Shown: piece by piece, positions 22,317-35,917 of the stretch
Layout of the letters: every line of letters starts with the position of its first letter
Numbering within the stretch: position 1 is the stretch's first letter
NCBI GenBank assembly: GCA_001599715.1
Contig: BCHU01000001.1
Location: forward strand, 558,001 to 622,000
Source of the DNA: Phaeotremella fagi
Taxonomy: Eukaryota; Basidiomycota; Tremellomycetes; Tremellales; Phaeotremellaceae
Length of the DNA stretch: 64,000 nucleotides
Direction: 5' to 3'
Program-made: the position numbers and the translations under genes
The notes under the pieces: model-generated
What the model was told of the DNA's origin: nothing
The model's database searches: none
Seen by the model: the letters and a program-made list of their open reading frames with translations, nothing else

Positions 22317-24459
22317 CTATGTACAAACTTTACCAGAAGATGTCTCTCCCCGTATGGCTTTAGCAATAGTCAAACCACAACTTAGCACCAGAACGATAAC
22401 TCCAAAACTTGCACACGCCAATGCTGGCCATTTAGGACGCGCATACCAAGGACCACCCAATAGAGCTATATAAGCAATCGCGGGGAACTAACCGAGTGTG
22501 AGTTCAGGACAATCTCTCAAAAAGATTTTGAGATGAACTCACAATGAAAGCTAGAGCCGTCGCACTAAGTCCACCGGCTATTTCTAAAACCACACCCAAA
22601 TCGCATGTCAACATTGAAATTCCCATTGTCGAAAACACGATTCCCGAAGTGACGATTATATGTCGTTTTTGACTAAAGGGTTTTCCTTTGAAGAAGTAAT
22701 CTTCAATCACTTCTCGACAGACGTAATTCTCCAATGGGATCGTTGTTGACATGTTGGCACCGAAACAGAATCTTGCTATGTTGATCACCCAGTCCGTCGA
22801 CGAGAAGTTGTTGAGGATATTACCCTAGATCAAAGTCAGCTGTGTTTGGTGAAAGAAAACGCCAGCTTACCTCAGTTTTATCTGTGAAAACTAGATAACC
22901 GGTGACAGCCATCAACAAACAACAGACTAAACTCATACCGGTCGATGCGTGGGTAACAGCGTTGAAACGATCAAGCGTAGGCGTCTGGATACTTTGGTAA
23001 ATGAACATGGTGTTGTGATGGCAAACGAACTAAGGACCATAAGTGATAGCCACTTGAGTACCGAGGTGGACCTACCGCAAAACTTATGACACCAATAGCT
23101 TCAAAAACGCCAGAATTGATCAAAGATAAAGCTGCTAATGACGATCCCCGTAAAGAAGGATCAACAGCGACCCCACGTAGAACCACAGAAGTAACAATGA
23201 CGATCATTGATATCAAAGCTTTAATGAGTTAGCACGGACATTTCCTTCATCATCAACTTACCGAATCCCGAACTTTTCGACAACTTGACAATATCTCTGT
23301 GCAAACTGAGTGGGAAAGATACGCAGATGGTACAGAGGAAAATGACGAATCGACGATCAACCAATAAATCCAACACGGCGTGTTCGTATAGAGCTGGGAA
23401 AATGTAACCTATAACGTGTGGTATCGTATCTCCTCTGATGATAATGATAATGAGCTAGGTACTTCCGATACAAGTATTGTTTAGCTCACATGATGACGTT
23501 AAACGCACACATCCCACCGAAAGCGAAAGCGAATTGAAAGAAAGAAACTGAAGCTGATCCAATTGGTCCGAAACAGTGATACATAACCTAGAAAGAGGTC
23601 AGCTTCGCTCCATAAAACTATATAGAAACTGACGTCTATATAAGAATCCCTCCCACTCAATTTGGCATTTAGTACCACGAGCCGTATCGTCCTATGACTA
23701 TGTTAGTACAATCACGGAAGGATATCAAGATACCTACCAGTCCGTCACTCCTGCTAAAACCACTAAAAGGATTATACCCATAACGAAACCGGCCTGCGCA
23801 ACTGCGTACGGTAACCTGATGAGATTTTAGCTATACATCTTATGTAGAAGGGCAAAAGTAGCACACCCAATGATACCCGCACCCAATATCGAATTTGCCA
23901 TCTGAAGAAAATTCATCAGCGCATCCCTGGGATACGAAAACTCAACTTACATTAGCTATCCCAGCCAACAAAGTTCCACGGGCCGTCATAGGTCCCTCGA
24001 ATAACTCCAACTCCTCAATCTCCTCCTCTGTCATATCAGGATCGTGTCGAAGTAACGGTATCGACGTTGAAGGATCTTCAAACTCCTCCGGATCAGATTT
24101 GAATATCACTATTGTCAAATGTCAATATTGAACCTCCCTTCAATGAACCGTGTAGTAGATTTACCAATATCATCCTCTTCACCTTCACCTTCATGATCCC
24201 TTAAGCTCGACCTGGAATTCCTCGATGATCCAGCCTGTCTCTCCAGATCTTCTGAATTACCTCGTAACTGTCCGCTTCTCTCTCGTTCGATTGAATTTCT
24301 TGCTGAACCCCCTCTTGAGGTTGAGGCTTTATTGCTTTGTCTCGAGGTTGGACGTGAATGAGTTGACGGGGAGAGGTTTTTGGAATAACTTGGACCTGAG
24401 AGTAAAGGGTATGAATCTGAGTCTTCATTTGTTCCAGTTTGAGTATCTTTAACTGGCAT
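22317..24459 (-). CDS. Amino acid transporter, AVT5/6/7-like (SLC36/38 type)
   Basis: Multi-pass membrane transporter of the amino acid/auxin permease family, probably in the vacuole and exporting or importing neutral or acidic amino acids (family knowledge). The N-terminus from 24459 is a long hydrophilic Ser/Arg-rich segment (MPVKDTQTGTNEDSD) without signal peptide. Hydrophobic helices follow in many small exons. The family motif FVCHHNTMFIYQSI with PTLDRF is read across exons at about 23080-22970. Further conserved blocks are CFGANMSTTIPLENYVCR and GGLSATALAFI. It ends TSSGKVCT at 22317. At least ten introns. The substrate is not predictable from sequence. Confidence 0.9.
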
Positions 24460-24785
24460 TTTTCACCAGTTGTTGCTGTTGTCGAGGTTCAATGAATTAA
24501 TGTTCTTTAATGCGTACCAGGTTAATGGAAAGTGTAAAGTGGAGAAAGTAACCTTAAAGGCCACGTGGTAAATAACTGTTATCAAACATGAAACGTTGTG
24601 ATTAATGACACGTCAATCCATTTCTATGGGGATGGTGCCCCGCGTGGGGTATGAACTAACTTCTTTGAATTCTTGTGTAGTGTATTGGCAGTAACATTGT
24701 TTACTTGTCATTCTCAGTATCAGTATCAGTGCCCAAGATTTGAGGAGATAATACAAGGCTCACTTCGAAGAGAAATAGAATCACA
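24460..24785. promoter_or_regulatory. Divergent promoter between transporter and TMEM135-like gene
   Basis: A 326-bp interval between two divergent starts. A short CAGTATCAGTATCAGTG repeat is at 24715-24731. No recognised factor site. Confidence 0.5.
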
Positions 24786-27554
24786 ATGACATCTCCACCA
24801 GATTTATTCTCTGGTATAGACCTTATACCACACCTATCATCAACCGCAACCTCCTCTACAAATTCACCCAGACCCTCTTCACCAATCCCAATTCCCAATC
24901 GTTCCAAAACAGCACCACCACCGTTAGCACCACCAATTCCATCTGATGAAGTAGAAAACAACTCCAAACAAGATCCACCAGTCCTAACGGAAACCAATGA
25001 GAACGAGGAAGATTCCATTCAAAAAGAAACCATGTTCACCGAATCACCAAGTTGTCATTCCTCACCACTCGATTCCTCTGAATCTTCACCTACCCAATCG
25101 AACAATTCATCTCCTCCTCGTAGCTCCAAGCCGATGGCTCCAAGTATCAGACGGACTTCTTCTTCTTTATCCAATGGATCGGCTACTTCTAGAGAAAAGA
25201 AGAGACTTCGATTCACGGCTTTCAATGATGGGAACAGTCAGAATGGAGGGGAGAAGGAAGTTTTGTTCCCTGGAGAAAGAACTGGTTATGAATATCGGTC
25301 TGCTGAGGAGGGTCAATCGGTGATGGGAAGGAAAGGTGTACCGAAAGATCAAGTTGGGTATTTGAAATCTGATCCTGGTACTCCTAATCTATCGGAAACG
25401 TGAGTCAGTCGTAGTTTGGAGTTGTGTGAGAAGCCATCTGTGATAGCTGTACTGATTATTACTCGTTATAGTGCCGACCATATCAAACGAACGCTGTCAC
25501 TCGCCAATCTAGACTCTCTTCTTCTGCTGTCACAAAATCCTTCAGGAGAACGTCAAAAGTTAATCAAAGAGGTCTCCAAAGTCGGTCGAGATCTTGTATG
25601 GCGTGGTGCTGGTGAACGACCAGCTCTGCCTAGTGATGGAGAGAGGGCGGGTGTGCTAGCATTAAAGAGGGGGATGAGTGAGTATCCCATCTGGCATCAA
25701 TGGTCTGTACTAATAGTCACTAGGATCATTCTTATTGGCATTTTCTGTTAGAGCTGGAATCAACGTTGCTCTTCTTCTGTTGCGAACCTTGAGGAATCGC
25801 AAGTTACGTTTGAAACTCATCAGACATGCAATTTTTGGTCCTGAACCATTCAGATTTGGTGCAATGATTGGTAGGCGGCGAATCTCAAGTATCGTTCCTA
25901 CTGCTAACACTGCCGATAGGGACCTTCACCTTCCTCAACACCCTCACACTCCATCTACTAAGATTAGCGCCACCTTTAGCTTACATCCGTCGTCGACTTC
26001 GAGTCCCACTTTTTGAAAGGGCAACATTCGGACCACCAGAAAGGGAAGGTAACGAAGGTGAAAGAAGATGGCAAGCTGCTGTCGCTGGTGCAGTAGGTAG
26101 TTTAGGATTATTATGGGAATCCAAAAGTCGTAGAACGGGTGTGGCGCAACAGTAGGTCCAAAATATCATTATCAACCTGACACCTTGCCAGAATGTTCGT
26201 GCGTGGTTTACAAGGGTCATATAACCATTATACACCTCGTTTGGGAATTCATATCCCCCATGGCGATATCATAGTATTTGGACTTTGTTCAGCTCAAATC
26301 ATGTTCGGTTGGCTTTTGAGTCCAGAGACGATCCCAAAAGAATATAGCGATTGGTAAGAATGTTTTCAGTTTTTCGAAAACAACAGCGCTAACAATTGAT
26401 TAAAGGATTTTGAAAGCTTCACGAGTCAATGAATTTGCTTTATTGGCTAAGAGGGAAGTTGTTCGTCATGGAACTATCAACCCTAGTCTCGTTCAACGGG
26501 CAATTGACGCTCGTGTAAGTTACCCCTCTAAATGAATACACGGCATGAAGTTAAACCAACTGAATAGGATATCATACCATCAAACAAAGAATTCTTGAAA
26601 GGTTTCTTAGCTAAGTTACAGAATGGATACAGACCCCCGCCAGCTGTGCCATGGTAGGTGGAAAAGTTGGGGTAATCAAAATCATTACTGAATCTATCTC
26701 GTTAATTAGTGAGATGATTCATCCATGGTGTCATTCTTGTTGGGATAACAACTTCAGAAGGTTTTTCTCGGTATTCGTAAGTAGCTAGTCAGGTAATGAC
26801 TTGGATCCCTAGCTGACTAAACAATTCGCAGAGGTTCATGTTACCCGTTTACTCAGCTCTCCACTTGATTCCAATGCTCGTCCTTCGACGACATCATTTC
26901 GCCAAAGATCCGCTGAAGATGCTTGCCAAAGCGATATTGGGGATCACGAGGAGTTGTTCTTTCTTAGGAGTGTTTGTTGTGATCTATCAATGTGAGATAA
27001 ACCCATTTTCGTTTCCCCTTTTGAGGCTAACGGTCAAGTTAGCTTTATTGTGTCTCAGAACCCAGAGTATCGAATCGTTCGCTCTTCCTCAATCTTTCAA
27101 AGACCTTTTAGGTAGGAAAGAGACGTTTTGGTTAATGGGTTTCAGTACTGGGTTGAGTTTACTTATTGAAGAGAAGGTGAGTAAATGATTTTTGTATGGG
27201 GACGATGTACTGATTTAACGGAATGAATTCAGAAACGACGTGCTGAATTAGGTATGTTAGCTAGCGAAGCGTCGTAGGATCACAAGCTAATAATCGAATA
27301 GCAATGTATGTTCTACCCAGAGCTCTTGAAGCCGCTTGGTCATCTGCTAGAAAGAGAGCTTGGGTGCCTCTGGTTCCATTTGGTGAAACTATTTTGGGAG
27401 CTGCTGCGATGGCGATGGTTATGGATGCTTATAAGGTAAGTTTGATTTGGGGTGTGTATTAGATTATCAAGACTGATTTGTGTGATAGCATTCACCTGAA
27501 TCTCTTTCTGGCGTGGTGAGACGATTACTCTTCCAATTGGTTGGACCTGTTTGA
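24786..27554 (+). CDS. TMEM135-like multi-pass membrane protein
   Basis: Homologue of transmembrane protein 135, which in animals acts in mitochondria, peroxisomes and fat metabolism; the fungal role is unclear. The N-terminal 200 residues are Ser/Pro-rich and probably disordered (TSSTNSPRPSSPIP). The membrane part begins near 25725 with YWHFLLAFSVRAGIN. The family Cys/His block HPWCHSCWDNNFRRFF lies at about 26715-26770 and corresponds to the Cys-rich N-terminal TMEM135 domain. A later block, FWLMGFSTGLSLLIEEKKRR then YVLPRALEA, matches the family's conserved Tim17-like segment. It ends FQLVGPV with TGA at 27552. About nine introns. The long disordered leader is a feature beyond the animal protein. 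Confidence 0.82.
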
Positions 27555-27730
27555 GTTTGTTTTTGTAATTTAATTTTACTGTGTACTTGTTTGTTGGATT
27601 GTATTATTAGTTTACGACATGATGAATCACAATCTGCAACGATCAAGCGAAAGACAAAACGGTGCATGATATCTACAAAAATCCTGAAAAAAGATTTGTA
27701 TATCCATCATTTCACGCAGTCCTAATCAAT

Positions 27731-28384
<654 letters not shown>

Positions 28385-28757
28385 TTTGATGAGCTTCTGC
28401 TATCCAGATATAATGGAGTCCTCGAAAAAGCTTAGAGAAGAAGAAGAAAGAGGAGGGAATTGAAAGAGGCGAATATAAGTACAGTAAGCAGTTTCTCACA
28501 CCATAACACCGATAACACCGGTGTGGCAATACATTCAAGAAATTAAATTTACTTCCGTGTTTTCTCCAATTTGGTCTTTGAGCCAAACTGTGTCTCGACT
28601 ACTCTTTTCTTCATTCTTCAAGTATACTCGTAAGTTTACAAAAACATCAACACCAACATCAACACCGTCTGACTCCCCATCCTATAGACTTAGGCCAACT
28701 GGTTCACCCTTTTATCTCTTTCGGACCTACTTACTTGAATCAAACAATCAATCAAAA
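28385..28757. promoter_or_regulatory. Bidirectional ribosomal-protein promoter with palindrome
   Basis: Shared upstream region of RPS31 and RPS13. A perfect 10-bp palindrome, ACACCGGTGT, sits at 28515-28524 near the middle, and a pyrimidine-rich stretch precedes RPS13. A regulatory site is plausible by position; the binding factor is unknown. Confidence 0.5.
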
Positions 28758-29586
28758 TGGGTCGGTAAGTGTCAAACATCATTTTTTCGATAGGATGTAG
28801 TGTGATTGGAATTGGGGATTGGAACGAGAAGAAAAAGAGGCATACGACAGAACGGAGTGAAGAATAAAAGACATGGAGTGGGGATACAGAGAAAATGATG
28901 GGAGATGGATTCAAAGAAACCAAAATCAAACAAAACATGAACTCACCTTTCTCTCAGTATGCACTCCTCAGGAAAGGGCATGTCAGCCTCCGCCCTCCCA
29001 TACCGTAGATCTCAACCATCATGGTCAAAAGCTACCCCCGAAGAAGTTTCCGACCAAATTTTCAAATTAGCTAAAAGAGGTCTTTCACCTTCACAAATCG
29101 GTGTCATCCTCAGAGATTCTCACGGTATCCCACAAGTCAAATACGTTACCGGTAACAAGATTTTGAGAATCCTTAAAACTAACGGTGAGTCAGGTTTCTG
29201 GGTGTTATTGGGATGAAATCGTGGTTCATATGGAAGAGAATGGAGTTGGAGAAGAGAACTGTCGTGTGGATAATGTTTCTTTTTTGAGCACTGAACTAAC
29301 TCCCGTTTAGGCCTCGCCCCATCAATCCCAGAGGACATGTACCACCTCATCAAAAAGGCCGTCGCCGTTAGAAAGCATCTCGAACGTAACCGTGCCGACA
29401 AGGACTCCAAGTTGTAAGTCGTTGATCCTTTCCCTCCAGGGGATCAAAAATTAAAACCAAATTCTTAGCCGTATGATTCTCATTGAATCCCGTATCCACC
29501 GTCTCGCTCGTTACTACATCAAGAAACAACAACTCCCACCAACATTCAAATACGAGGCTGCTACCGCTTCAACCCTCGTTGCTTAA
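28758..29586 (+). CDS. RPS13: 40S ribosomal protein S13 (uS15)
   Basis: Component of the small ribosomal subunit. Exon 1 codes MGR (28758-28765); after an intron of about 190 nt come [17 protein letters not shown] and the uS15 core ([25 protein letters not shown]). Then follow [29 protein letters not shown], and [12 protein letters not shown]. It ends ATASTLVA with TAA at 29584. Three introns interrupt it; all have normal GT-AG ends. Length (about 151 aa) is standard. I looked for a snoRNA in the long first intron and found no convincing C/D boxes. Confidence 0.97.
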
Positions 29587-29890
29587 AGCGTCTTTTCCTT
29601 TACTTTGCTTTCAATTGGATCAATGTTTGATTGAGGTTTTGGTTGGATCGCTTTTTACGTAGATGTATGTTAGGGGATGAATTCTTTTTCGCATCATTGG
29701 ATCGGTTGCAGTTGCACTTATGCATGGGAGATGAAAGATTGAGATTGATGCTACATCGCATTAAAATACAACATGATCTAATAATCCAAAAAAAAAACAT
29801 TTCGTGAAGATCATCAAAAGTGAAATAAATAAATCATAAAGCAAATAATCATAAACCCCTTTTCTGTTTGGTTTTCATCCTCAACAGACT

Positions 29891-32826
29891 TCAATTAACA
29901 TCAGATGAAATAGGTACAGGTGTGAAAGGTGATGAACCAATTAAATTCTGAGGATTAGCTGAATTCAAAGAATACTCCATTGAATCGTTCTGCGAATACT
30001 GTCGTTGTCTTTGAGCCTTTGACTGGTGTTGAGATTGTGATTGTGCAGAATTCAGATGTAATTCCTGCAAAGCAAGTTGTTGAGATTGATAACGTTCGAA
30101 CAACTGTAGATAGGTTTTTCGATGAAAGTAATTAAGTGTTGATAGAGCTTGACGACCGACCTAGAATGCGTGGTTAGCAGGTATAGTATGAAGAACAAAT
30201 ATGAATAGGACTTACGGGGTATTGTTGGATAGTAGTCAAAAGTTCTAAAGCGCTTTGTCTGATTCCAGGCCATTGATGGAATAATCCATTGGCTATCGGC
30301 ATCAAACCGCCCCAATGCGGTGGTAATTGAGTTAACAGCTAGGACTGTCAGTCAACTTTCACTTGCACAGCCGTAGAATAAAGTCAATACCCACCTCAAC
30401 AACTTGATCATAATTCCTGACTCCTTGTAGAAGCCCACCAAAAATTGCTTCTGCCTCCCCATCAGACATTTTCTTGGCATGTCTCAATCTAGATATTTGG
30501 TGATTAACGTCGAATCCAGATATCGCCTTGTTATTCTGGTACGTTTGCCAATCCTGAAAAGTGGGTTTCGTTAGGTAATGTTACTGAGTCGTACGAGTGA
30601 AACTCACTTTCTGATATAGTTTATAACTCTTTGTTTTCCTCCATGCGTCAATCCTGTGACCATTCACCCACATCTCTCTTTGTCTCGTTGCGTCATCGGC
30701 GAAAACTGCTCCTGAACCTAATCCCTCTGCTGGTCTGTAGGGAACACTGGGATAACCAATTTTTGTCGTTCCCTGATGTGTGTATTCATGGTACGCTGCT
30801 AATCTGACGAAACGAGATAGGTAATCGATGAATCTCATTCGGATATTAGCTTCTCCGTAATGTGATGCTATAGCCGCCAGAGTCTATTTGAGAGGTAATA
30901 AAATCAGTTTAAAAAAAAGAGAACGATAAATGAAAATCACTCACGTCATCCATGAATTGATTGTCAACACAATCAGCTTTAGTTATTAAATTCATCTTAG
31001 ACTGTGGTGTACTAGTAGTTCCATCCTCATCGATTTTAACGATAGAATTCGTTAAACTGACATCAGAAGATCTACCACTCTTCATTGTCCCAATACTAGA
31101 AACCGTTCCAGTGTTATGATTAGATTGTAAATTTTTGGAAACCGTAACCTTCCCAGTTTCCAAATTACACATCACGTCCCAAGTCATATGTAACTCCTCG
31201 AAACGGGGGTTAGTGACACCAGCGACGAAACCTGTGAATTCTTCTAATACGTCTAAACTCGCTAAATTAGCGTAGGGGAATGCTGATTCAGTCAATCCTC
31301 GTAATATCTGTCCACAACCTGAACCTAATGCACACGCTGCTAATACCATTCTGGCGACTTGATTAGCTGGGAGTGCGGGTCCTAGAAACATGATTCTTTT
31401 ATGGGCGAGGATTGCGTTTAAGATTAAGATTATTGGATGGGTGTTGGCTCCGTTTGTATGTAGATGTGGATGATAAGGTGGTGGGAACGGTGCAGAGTTG
31501 TAAGAGAAAGTTTGTATAAGTTCAATCAAGGAGTACTAGAAATATCATCAGCGGAGATATTGATATTCAACGAAATGACCTACATCACCAACATCTTCGT
31601 CAAAAACAGTCATAGGAATTCGAATAGGTACAGTAACAGTTTGCGATTTGGTTTGAAATTTAGCTTCAGTCTCATAGAAATGAGTATCTCTAGGTAAACC
31701 TTTTCTTCTCGTATCAATCTGAGAAACTTCAGGAGTCAAACGACCAGGTAAAAAAGATAAATGACCACCACCCTGTGAAGATCCGTTGCTACCTTTCCTA
31801 TTACCCATAGGTCTAGACAAGGCGGACGGAGGTCGATTACTTCCAATACTTGGATTTCTTGATCTATGAGTTTGAGTCGATGCGATACCGTTGTTGTAGT
31901 TATCTCCTTCACCGGATCCATGATCGAATTCAATGTCTTCGAAACATTCCCTTGTCCCACTAATCGTCTCTCTGACACCGAATTTCTCTTCGAACATATC
32001 TTTTCTTTCTGTCGATCTCAAAAGAATCTTTTCACTACGTGATAAATTTGGCATACCGATTACTGAGATTGCGTTGGCTGAATCGTAAAGTCTAGCCAAG
32101 ATTTCTGATGATGGGTTAACGAAATATTCCTCCAGTGCGAGTAGGAGTAATGGCTGGTGATATTCATCATCAGTCATCAGAAACGACAATTCAATAAGAC
32201 CCTATAACTCACCTTATAAATTCCAATATAAGGATTAGGTGTGCAAATAGCCATAGCTTTAACCATAGCCCCTCTTCTCATACTCTTATCCTCCTTCATC
32301 CTAACACAATTCAAAACATAAAGTAAACCACCACCAGCAACCCCATGTTTAAGTGTCCCACCCGAAAGAGCAAGTATACTAGCCCGTTTCTCTTCTTCAC
32401 TCAGATTCGGATTCGTGTTGATCTCGTGAGTTAAAACTGGTGCAACAGCTGAACTGGAAGTTTGACCTAAATAGAAAACCGTCCAATCTTCTGAACGTAG
32501 ATGGGCTCCATCGGGTAACATCAACTCAGCTAGTCGACTATACGTAGAATCCGTTTTAACAAGATGTCATTGTCAATAGTTAGGGATCGTACTCACTGTT
32601 CATCAGTTCCAGTAGGATACGGATATTGATGAGCCAAAGTCGCCCCCGCATCAATATCGAATTCAGCTAACAAACAGAAATGAACGGCGTCCTCTTGATT
32701 CTCAATTCCATCTTCATCTAATCCGATTCCCATTCCATCTCCACCTAGTTCACTTTCGAAATCACGTTCTGTTGAGGTTACTGTGAAATTCGATTTGGCT
32801 GGGGTAGGTGGGAGAGGTGAGGACAT
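29891..32826 (-). CDS. AFI1: DENN-type Afi1/MesA polarity protein
   Basis: Related to yeast Afi1 and fission/filamentous MesA, peripheral proteins that dock Arf3/Arf6 and keep the polarity axis. The start at 32826 gives a short Ser/Pro leader, then the characteristic DENN uDENN-like opening CLLAEFDIDAGATLAHQYP and LMLPDGAHLRSEDWTVF. A long low-complexity linker follows (NRKGSNGSSQGGG). The core SPA/DENN block is AILAHKRIMFLGPALPANQ with SGCGQILRGLTESAFPY. The end is Gln/Ser-rich (QSQSQHQSKAQRQ). Several introns. Family assignment is by motif recognition; the exact orthology to S. cerevisiae AFI1 is inferred. Confidence 0.85.
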
Positions 32827-33405
32827 TGCGATGTGGGGGGTTTGGAGGTTGTTTTCTTTCTTCCCGGTCGCGTCGATGGAGATATTACTTTCAGGGCGAT
32901 ACTAGGTTACTCTCCTCTGTTATGATCTCTGGGTATAATAAGTTCAGAATACGTTGAAGTATGAGATATGAATATGATAAGTATGTTTAAGTTAGGACAA
33001 CTGGATTTATTTGTTCTGTTTTTGCTTCAGTCTGTTGACAACGATTGCCGTGCCTGGGAACAAACGATTAAACGTCCGCAACTTTCAATGTTGTGCACAT
33101 ATATCTGCATACGTTTTCAATCAACTATCTACTCATACAATCATCGAATCACCATATCCCTTCTGGTCTTCTTTTTTTGGTAGTTTTTAAAGTTTTTGAG
33201 AGACTACAGGAAAACAACAAATCGATACGCGAGAAACTAGAGCTAAGACGTTTGTATCAACAGTGCAGGGTGATTTGATCAAATAGAAACGACAGATAAA
33301 AAACGAAAAAGTACAAAGGGATCGGGATAACAAGGCGGTGTTCAAATGACTGAGATAATACTGAACATCGAGCATGACCTTGAAGATATTCCGAAGTCGA
33401 GTGGT
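32827..33405. other. Intergenic, AFI1 promoter
   Basis: Lies upstream of AFI1 and downstream of the next minus-strand gene. Several weak ORFs only; nothing supported. Confidence 0.45.
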
Positions 33406-35917
33406 TTAACCAAAGTAAACAGGAGATTCGTATGCGCGATTGTCGAATCTAGAACGTCTGTCATTCAGATAAAGTGGGGAAAACGGGTGACCATATAGAG
33501 GACGATATGTCTCGTGAGGCATTGGTAATGGACCTCCCATAGCTGAATGTCTGCGATATGGAATGTCACCTAAATGGTCATACAATCCAGTGGCAGGATC
33601 GACGTTTCGCCATGTGGTAGACATTCTTTGCCAAGGATTGGAGCCATAGGTGTCGTTTGGAATCGTTGGGACTCTTCGTTTACAGATACGACAAGAGCAT
33701 TCAACTTTGTGATTACCGTTTTCATCTCGAACTGGGTGTTCACGTTCCGCATCGATTTGAGGATAGGAATTCATGGGGTTACACTCAGTACAGTCACAGA
33801 GTAATGGATGGTTTCTGATGTTTCTATCCAGAATCTCCTTTTGACGTTTTCGATATTGTTCAGCAATTTCACCACCACTCTTTGCAGGAGATTCCAATGT
33901 ATTCGGAGCGAACGGTGTGAATGACCAGGTCGGAGGTGTTAAAGGCATTTGCCTGTACCAAGAGTCTAGTGACGGTAACGGTAATGGTCTTGAACCCGCG
34001 GGGATGAACGACGAAGCGGATGGACGAAGGAGTGGATTGCCGCTTGGTCTTCCGAAACCAGTCGATTCTTGGTTTTGATCTTCGACAGGGGTCGATTGAT
34101 CTTGAGGTGGTGGATTTTCACCATTAGCTTCGGTTTCATTTTGAACATAGTTCAATCTCTCGATGATCTCGTTGACAGAGACTCTGGGTGGGAGGGATGT
34201 AGTAACACCGTTGATCTTTTCCCCATCTTTGGGACCTGCTTCGGAGCATTCATCAATATCGAGACCGTATCGAGTACCGTGGTTGTTACTGCTCAAAGAT
34301 ATCTTGGCCTCTCCGGATGAGGATGAAGAATGGTCGGGAAGTTGAATCAGTGGAGGACGTTCAAACTGGAAAGGATCATTTTCGTCCTCGTTGTGAATTG
34401 CTGTGGCTAGTTCGGGAACTTTATCTTTCTTGAAAAGTTCCTCTGATTCCATGGCTATGAAAAAGTTAACTTCCGATTCCAATCATGAGGAAGAAGAAAG
34501 ATCATTGACCACTTACAATCGTTGACGACAGCTGGTTTTTGCTTTTCAACCTTGACTTTTTCCTTTTTCTTCTCACTCTTCTTGGCGGTTGGATAGAGTT
34601 TACCGCCTCTTCGCAATTCTTCGGCGAGCTTGATAAGTTTGATACCGAGACTTGAATCTAATTCAACGTTTTCATCTTTGAGAATATTGAGAAGTCGAGT
34701 GGTAGCTGGTGAATTCATCTCATGTTCCATGAGATCATTGAGATAATCAATGGATGAAGATTTCTCGTTGGATTGGCTTTGAAGCGCTTTTCCAAATGGT
34801 TTAGAAGGAGCCTGCAATCACTGATTAGCTTTATCATCATCGATGATAATCTGATTGCTCCCACCTGCTCTGTTGATTTATCATAATCTTTAAGTAGTCC
34901 TTCGACGATGGCAGGAGGGTCTTGGAGCTGTGTAGTCTCATAATCAGCAGTGTAATAACCCTTTTTAGGCTGATGTTCACTTACCAAGGCTGAGGTCATC
35001 ATGGGATTGTCTTTCTTGCCATCAAGATCTTCTTCACCGGATACTTTACGAAGGGCACGAAGGGCCCTCATTTCCACTTGAGCAACCGCCCGTCTTTCTT
35101 CGACGAGACCTCGAGGGAACAACCCGAATTGAATTACTTTTGCCTTTGGGAATTCGTTCTAGGAACTAAAGTCAGCATTCAATGTCACAACAGAAAGATA
35201 TCACACACAGATCGAACTTTCTCACAAATCTCCTCGTATGTGAGATCCATCCTCAGACCAAAGAAGAGGAGATCGTAGCTCGACCAGTCTCTGAGATTTT
35301 CACCCCATTTTGCCTGGATGATAGCAAACAACTGCTCCCTAGTTGGAAGACATCCTGGAGGGATTTGAAAGGCAGTTCTTTCGGGGATTCCCGTGATCTC
35401 GATGTACCATTGTGCGTTAGGGACGACACTGGGCCCTTCTAAACTTTTGACCTTCCCTGCGGAGATTGCCATAAGGGGAGAAGTCTCAGGACTGCATTTG
35501 CTATCAAATTCTCTATCCCAGCTCTCGTCATCAAAGAGGGGTGTGTTTGGAACACGGAAGACTTGGAAACGTTTATGAGTTTCCATGCGAATGGGGTCAT
35601 TCTCATCGATAGCAGCCTGCAGAAATCGTCAGGAACACCGTTATGGAACAGACATCACCCTATCCTCATCGAGAATCACTCACAGCTAATTCATCAAATT
35701 TGTTGAACTTCTTGAATCTTTTCCCGCCACCCGGAATTGAGACCAGTCCATGAAAGATCAATCGATCATTTTCTTTGATGACGATACCACAGACTTCGTT
35801 GATGCGTTTGACAACTTCAGCGTATGTGGGGAAAGTTGGTTTGAAAGTACGAATATCGTAATCTTCTAAGCTGACTTCATCAGCAAAAGTGAATCCCCAG
35901 TTGACAGGGTGGGTCAT
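33406..35917 (-). CDS. Unknown protein with two CxCxxC motifs
   Basis: No family recognised. The start at 35917 reads MTHPVNWGFTFADEVSLED. Exons then encode a probably folded N-terminal half (YAEVVKRINEVCGIVIK; WYIEITGIPERTAFQIPPG; YDLLFFGLRMDLTYEE). The middle holds acidic and Lys-rich segments (KKSEKKKEKVKVEKQK), and the last exon is large and Pro/Ser-rich. Near the end are two similar short motifs, LLCDCTECNP and VECSCRICKRR, about 40 residues apart, each CxCxxC; they could bind zinc. Basic residues after the second motif suggest nucleic-acid contact, but this is inference. The junction at about 34455-34500 joins VVND to SMESE and is in frame. Confidence 0.82.
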
